Shown: piece by piece, positions 15,059-17,677 of the stretch | Layout: every line of letters starts with the position of its first letter | Numbering within the stretch: the stretch's first letter is position 1 | DNA from: UBA1413 sp964461455 | Lineage (GTDB): Bacteria; Bacteroidota; Bacteroidia; Bacteroidales; Prolixibacteraceae | Reading direction: 5' to 3' | Length of the DNA: 17,677 nt | NCBI GenBank assembly: GCA_964461455.1 | Contig: CAYWUJ010000043.1 | Span: 1 to 17,677, forward strand | The notes under the pieces: model-generated | What the model saw: the letters and a program-made list of their open reading frames with translations, nothing else | Database searches by the model: none | Told to the model about the DNA's origin: nothing | Program-made: the position numbers and the translations under genes

Positions 15059-15976
15059 ATGAAGAAAATATTGATCGCCACCGAAAAGCCCTTTGCCCCC
15101 GGGGCCTCGGAAAAGATAAACAAAATACTTACCAAGGCGGGATACAAGGTATTTACCCTTGAAAACTATACCGATAAGAATGAACTGATCACCGCCGTGA
15201 GCGGTGTGGATGCCATGATCATCCGCAGTGACAAGGTCGACCGTGAGGTTCTGGAAGCCGCAGAACATCTGGCCATCGTCGTCAGGGCCGGCGCCGGCTA
15301 CGACAACGTGGACTGCGACTATGCCAGGGAAAAGGGCGTGGTGGTGATGAACACCCCGGGCCAGAATGCCAACGCCGTTGCCGAACTGGCCATCGGCCTG
15401 ACCATCTATGGCCTCAGGGAAATGTTCTCGGGCAAAGCAGGCGGAGAACTGCGCGGCCGTACCCTGGGCCTCCATGGATTCGGGTATGTGGCCCGTAATG
15501 TCTTCCGCATCGCCCGCGCCCTGGGAATGAAAGTGATCGTCTACACCCGCTACAGCAAGGAAGCCGCCGCCGCCATCGGCCTGAAAAATACCCATTCCCT
15601 CGAGGAACTCTACCGTAAAAGTGACGTGGTTTCCATCCATGTTCCGGCAAAGGGGGAACACATCGGCTCGGTCAGCTATTCCATCATGAAGGAACTCGAC
15701 GACAACGCCCTGATCATCAACACCGCCCGTAAAGAAGTGATCAACGAGGACGACCTGCTCCGCATCATGGAGGAAAAACAGGGCCTCAAATACCTCACCG
15801 ACGTGGAACCCGCCCAAAAAGCCCTCTTTGCCGAAAAATTCAGGGGGAGGTTCTATTCCACCCCGAAAAAAGCCGGGGCCCAGACTGCCGAAGCCAACAG
15901 CAATGCCGGTAAGGCTGCCGCAGAACAGATCGTGGCTTTCTTTGAACATGGCGACATCTCATGCAAGGTCAACTGA
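15059..15976 (+). CDS. serA: D-3-phosphoglycerate dehydrogenase, short type III (lysine) form
   Basis: A 305-residue dehydrogenase oxidising 3-phosphoglycerate to 3-phosphohydroxypyruvate, the first step of serine synthesis; serC next door does the second. It lacks the C-terminal ACT and ASB regulatory domains. Motifs: VVRAGAGYDNVD (74-85), MNTPGQNANAVAEL (97-110), the dinucleotide-binding loop HGFGYVAR (139-146), INTARKEVI (220-228) with the catalytic Arg224, and STPKKAGAQTAEA (267-279), where lysine stands in place of the usual catalytic histidine. That lysine form is known as type III-K, seen in Entamoeba and Bacteroidota. The third glycine of GxGxxG is Ala145, and the second-strand end reads VYTRYS instead of an acidic residue. 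The frame opens at GTG 15056, but ATG 15059 with GGAG eight bases before it is the better start. Confidence 0.94.
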   Translation: MKKILIATEKPFAPGASEKINKILTKAGYKVFTLENYTDKNELITAVSGVDAMIIRSDKVDREVLEAAEHLAIVVRAGAGYDNVDCDYAREKGVVVMNTPGQNANAVAELAIGLTIYGLREMFSGKAGGELRGRTLGLHGFGYVARNVFRIARALGMKVIVYTRYSKEAAAAIGLKNTHSLEELYRKSDVVSIHVPAKGEHIGSVSYSIMKELDDNALIINTARKEVINEDDLLRIMEEKQGLKYLTDVEPAQKALFAEKFRGRFYSTPKKAGAQTAEANSNAGKAAAEQIVAFFEHGDISCKVN

Positions 15977-15977
15977 T

Positions 15978-16061
15978 GGAAGGTCAGAAGATTAGAAGAT
16001 CAGAAGGTCAGAATGAGGAGTTGTGACCTGACTGAACCTGAAATCCGAAGTCCGCAATCCC
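15978..16061. repeat. Two short-period repeats between serA and the DUF1015 gene
   Basis: An 8-base unit AGAAGRTY occurs four times in register (15978-16009: GGAAGGTC, AGAAGATT, AGAAGATC, AGAAGGTC) with a partial fifth unit. A separate 7-base repeat follows at 16041-16061 (AAATCCG, AAGTCCG, CAATCCC). No coding function is seen in this 113-base gap. Confidence 0.8.
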
Positions 16062-16089
16062 ATATAAATGAGTATAGAATATCAGAATA

Positions 16090-17337
16090 ATGGCTACAGT
16101 TAAACCATTTCGCGGCTTTCGTCCGCCGGCAGCGATTGTCGAAGAGCTCTCCTGCCTTCCTTATGATGTGATGAACAGTGAAGAGGCCGCCCGCATGGCC
16201 GATGGCAGAGAACGCTCCCTGCTGCGCATTACCAGGGCCGAAATCGAATGCCCCCCGGGCACCGACATCCACTCCGGCACCGTCTACAACAAAGCCGTTG
16301 AGAATTTTGAGGCCTTCAAAACCAGAGGATGGCTCAGGCAGGACCCGGAACCCCGGTTCTACATTTATGCTCAAACCATGGAGGGACGCACCCAGTACGG
16401 CCTCGTGGGATGTGCCGCCTGTGAGGATTATGAAAAGGGGGTCATCAAAAAGCACGAACTCACGCGCCCCGACAAGGAGGAAGACCGCATGGTGCTCACC
16501 CGCACCCTGAATGCCAACATTGAGCCGGTTTTCTTTTCTTATAAGGCAGTCCCCGAAATCGACGCCATCGTGGAGCGTATCGTGACAACCCAGGCCCCTG
16601 AATACGACTTCGTCGCCGAAGACGGCTTCGGCCACCACTTCTGGCCTGTCATCAGCAGTGAGGACAACCGCCATCTCGGGGAGCTCTTCTCCGAAAAGGT
16701 GCCCTTCACCTATGTCGCCGACGGGCACCACCGCACCGCCGCCGCCGCCCGCATCGGGGCCGAAAAAAGGAGCCACAACCCTCACCATACCGGAGAGGAG
16801 GAGTACAACTTCTTCATGGCGGTACACTTCCCCGACAACCAGCTCCGCATAATGGACTACAACAGGACGGTGAAAGACCTCAACGGCCTCACGGAAGAGG
16901 AATTTCTCGCCAGACTGGCACGGGGATTCAGGGTCGAGAAAACAGGAACCCCGGAATTGCGCCCCTCGCGCCTCCACGAATTCGGCATGTACCTCGGCGG
17001 AAACTGGTACCGCCTCATCGCCCTGGAGGGGACCTACGACGACAACGACCCCATCGGGGTCCTCGATGTCACGATCCTCTCCCGCCAGATCCTCGACCCC
17101 ATCCTGGGCATCAAAGACCTGCGCACCTCTCAGAGAATTGACTTCATAGGGGGAATCCGCGGCCTCGGAGAACTGCAGAAACGGGTCGACTCAGGCAGCA
17201 TGACCGTGGCCTTTGCCCTCTATCCCGTTTCTATGGACCAGCTCATCAGAATCGCCGACTCGGGAAATATCATGCCACCCAAGACCACCTGGTTCGAACC
17301 TAAACTGCGTTCCGGACTGGTGATCCACGCTCTGTGA
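16090..17337 (+). CDS. DUF1015 family protein, serine operon
   Basis: A 415-residue soluble protein of the DUF1015 family (COG4198). It begins with the family's VKPFRGFRPP and LPYDVMNSEEA, has KKHELTRPDKEEDR (120-133) and the most conserved block, FTYVADGHHRTAAAA (206-220), with Asp211, His213, His214 and Arg215. No membrane span or signal peptide. The biochemical role is not established. It follows serC and serA, an order I recall from Bacteroides and other anaerobes, which points to a role around serine or phosphoserine. The DGHHRT motif recalls the (G)xHR phosphate-handling motif of the ParB/sulfiredoxin fold, which includes free-serine kinases, but this is a resemblance of a few residues only. 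It is 113 bases from serA, and the spacer holds short tandem repeats. A terminator lies about 100 bases downstream. Confidence 0.93.
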   Translation: MATVKPFRGFRPPAAIVEELSCLPYDVMNSEEAARMADGRERSLLRITRAEIECPPGTDIHSGTVYNKAVENFEAFKTRGWLRQDPEPRFYIYAQTMEGRTQYGLVGCAACEDYEKGVIKKHELTRPDKEEDRMVLTRTLNANIEPVFFSYKAVPEIDAIVERIVTTQAPEYDFVAEDGFGHHFWPVISSEDNRHLGELFSEKVPFTYVADGHHRTAAAARIGAEKRSHNPHHTGEEEYNFFMAVHFPDNQLRIMDYNRTVKDLNGLTEEEFLARLARGFRVEKTGTPELRPSRLHEFGMYLGGNWYRLIALEGTYDDNDPIGVLDVTILSRQILDPILGIKDLRTSQRIDFIGGIRGLGELQKRVDSGSMTVAFALYPVSMDQLIRIADSGNIMPPKTTWFEPKLRSGLVIHAL

Positions 17338-17361
17338 GAAAACCCGGAAAATGAAAATGAC

Positions 17362-17412
17362 CCCTGAAGCCCGTGAACCATCATCCTGCCTCAGGGCCCC
17401 GCTTAAACGGGG
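17362..17412 (+). other. Possible structured RNA segment downstream of the DUF1015 gene
   Basis: Two inverted repeats lie end to end before the terminator: CCCTGA (17362-17367) with TCAGGG (17391-17396), and CCCCG (17397-17401) with CGGGG (17408-17412). They abut, so they could stack. I do not match this to a known RNA family; it may be 3' UTR structure. Confidence 0.3.
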
Positions 17413-17435
17413 ATGGAAAGATAATATAGGACCCG

Positions 17436-17466
17436 GAAGCCTCTGTTAGCACAGGGGCTTCTTTGT
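17436..17466 (+). terminator. Rho-independent terminator after the serA-DUF1015 transcript
   Basis: GAAGCCTCTGT (17436-17446) pairs with ACAGGGGCTTC (17451-17461), 11 base pairs with one G-T wobble and a four-base loop, followed by TTTGTT. It lies about 100 bases after the DUF1015 stop. Confidence 0.85.
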
Positions 17467-17565
17467 TAATCTTTATTTTTTCTTTTGATTTGCATCCAAA
17501 CCAGGGTTCTGCCGAACCACCGGAAAAATTTATTGTTACTTTTACAGGCAGACCTTAAATAAGCG

Positions 17566-17677
17566 ATGTTTATGAATGATTACAATCCCCTGTCAGGGCG
17601 TCAAACGACCTGGCTGGTATTGCTGAGGGTGGCCATAGGATGGCATTTCCTCTACGAAGGACTGGTGAAAGTGTTCA
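17566..17677 (+). CDS. DoxX-family membrane protein (3' end outside window)
   Basis: Only the first 37 codons are visible, from ATG 17566 (a second in-frame ATG lies at 17572). They encode MFMNDYNPLSGRQTTWLVLL and then RVAIGWHFLYEGLVKVF. The pattern of a hydrophobic helix with LR.AIGWHFLYEGLVK is the start of DoxX-type proteins (thiosulfate:quinone oxidoreductase DoxD-related). The frame is still open at the window edge. Upstream, TACTTTTA at 17537-17544 is a one-mismatch version of the Bacteroidota -7 box, and the previous transcript is closed by the terminator at 17436, so the gene probably has its own promoter. The function of most DoxX proteins is unproven; it may be much longer than the usual DoxX and carry further domains. 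Confidence 0.7.
   Translation, partial: MFMNDYNPLSGRQTTWLVLLRVAIGWHFLYEGLVKVF

Noticed and set aside
17338..17440. tRNA or known riboswitch in the spacer after DUF1015
   Set aside because: No cloverleaf, T-loop or CCA end, and no aptamer consensus that I recognise.

Overview
The window reads as chromosomal DNA of a Bacteroidota bacterium, most likely of the order Bacteroidales, with moderately high GC. The reasons are: a two-domain DUF1599 protein followed by a DoxX-like protein of the BT_3928 type and tpiA, divergent from folP and the diadenylate cyclase gene; a short phosphoglycerate dehydrogenase ending in a PKKAGAQT motif; a ClpB with the Bacteroidales-style N-terminus NFSNFTIKSQEA; and several upstream sequences resembling the Bacteroidota -7 box TAnnTTTG. 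I see no phage, plasmid, insertion sequence, CRISPR array, tRNA or rRNA. Gene content is almost wholly housekeeping.

Layout. 1-1387 (+): the 3' part of an acidic, Pro/Glu-rich protein with AEPV repeats, then a multi-pass membrane protein. 1411-1528: a heptanucleotide tandem array that runs into the 3' end of a minus-strand FabK/nitronate monooxygenase-like flavoprotein gene (1514-2461). 2462-2623: a divergent spacer with two hairpins, leading into an ABC half-transporter (2624-4444, +). 4580-6250 (-): folP and a CdaA-type diadenylate cyclase, joined as TGAATG. 6400-9794 (+): DUF1599, BT_3928-type DoxX protein, tpiA, prmA. 9936-12527 (+): clpB with its own likely promoter and a strong terminator. 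12785-17337 (+): gcvT, serC, serA, DUF1015, with an intrinsic terminator between serC and serA and tiny tandem repeats between serA and DUF1015. 17566-end (+): the start of a second DoxX-family gene.

Functional themes. The serC-serA-gcvT block covers serine synthesis from 3-phosphoglycerate and glycine cleavage on tetrahydrofolate; folP supplies the pteroate precursor of folate, and tpiA is in the glycolytic route that feeds 3-phosphoglycerate. CdaA makes c-di-AMP. ClpB and PrmA serve protein disaggregation and ribosomal protein modification.

The least understood parts are the DUF1599 tandem duplication coupled to a DoxX/thioredoxin-like fusion, the DUF1015 protein in the serine operon, a type III phosphoglycerate dehydrogenase with an unusual dinucleotide-binding segment, the Pro/Glu-rich protein with a repeated KFA(W/Y)E motif, and two short-period intergenic repeat arrays. 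I found nothing that I would call a wholly new system with confidence; these are the best leads.
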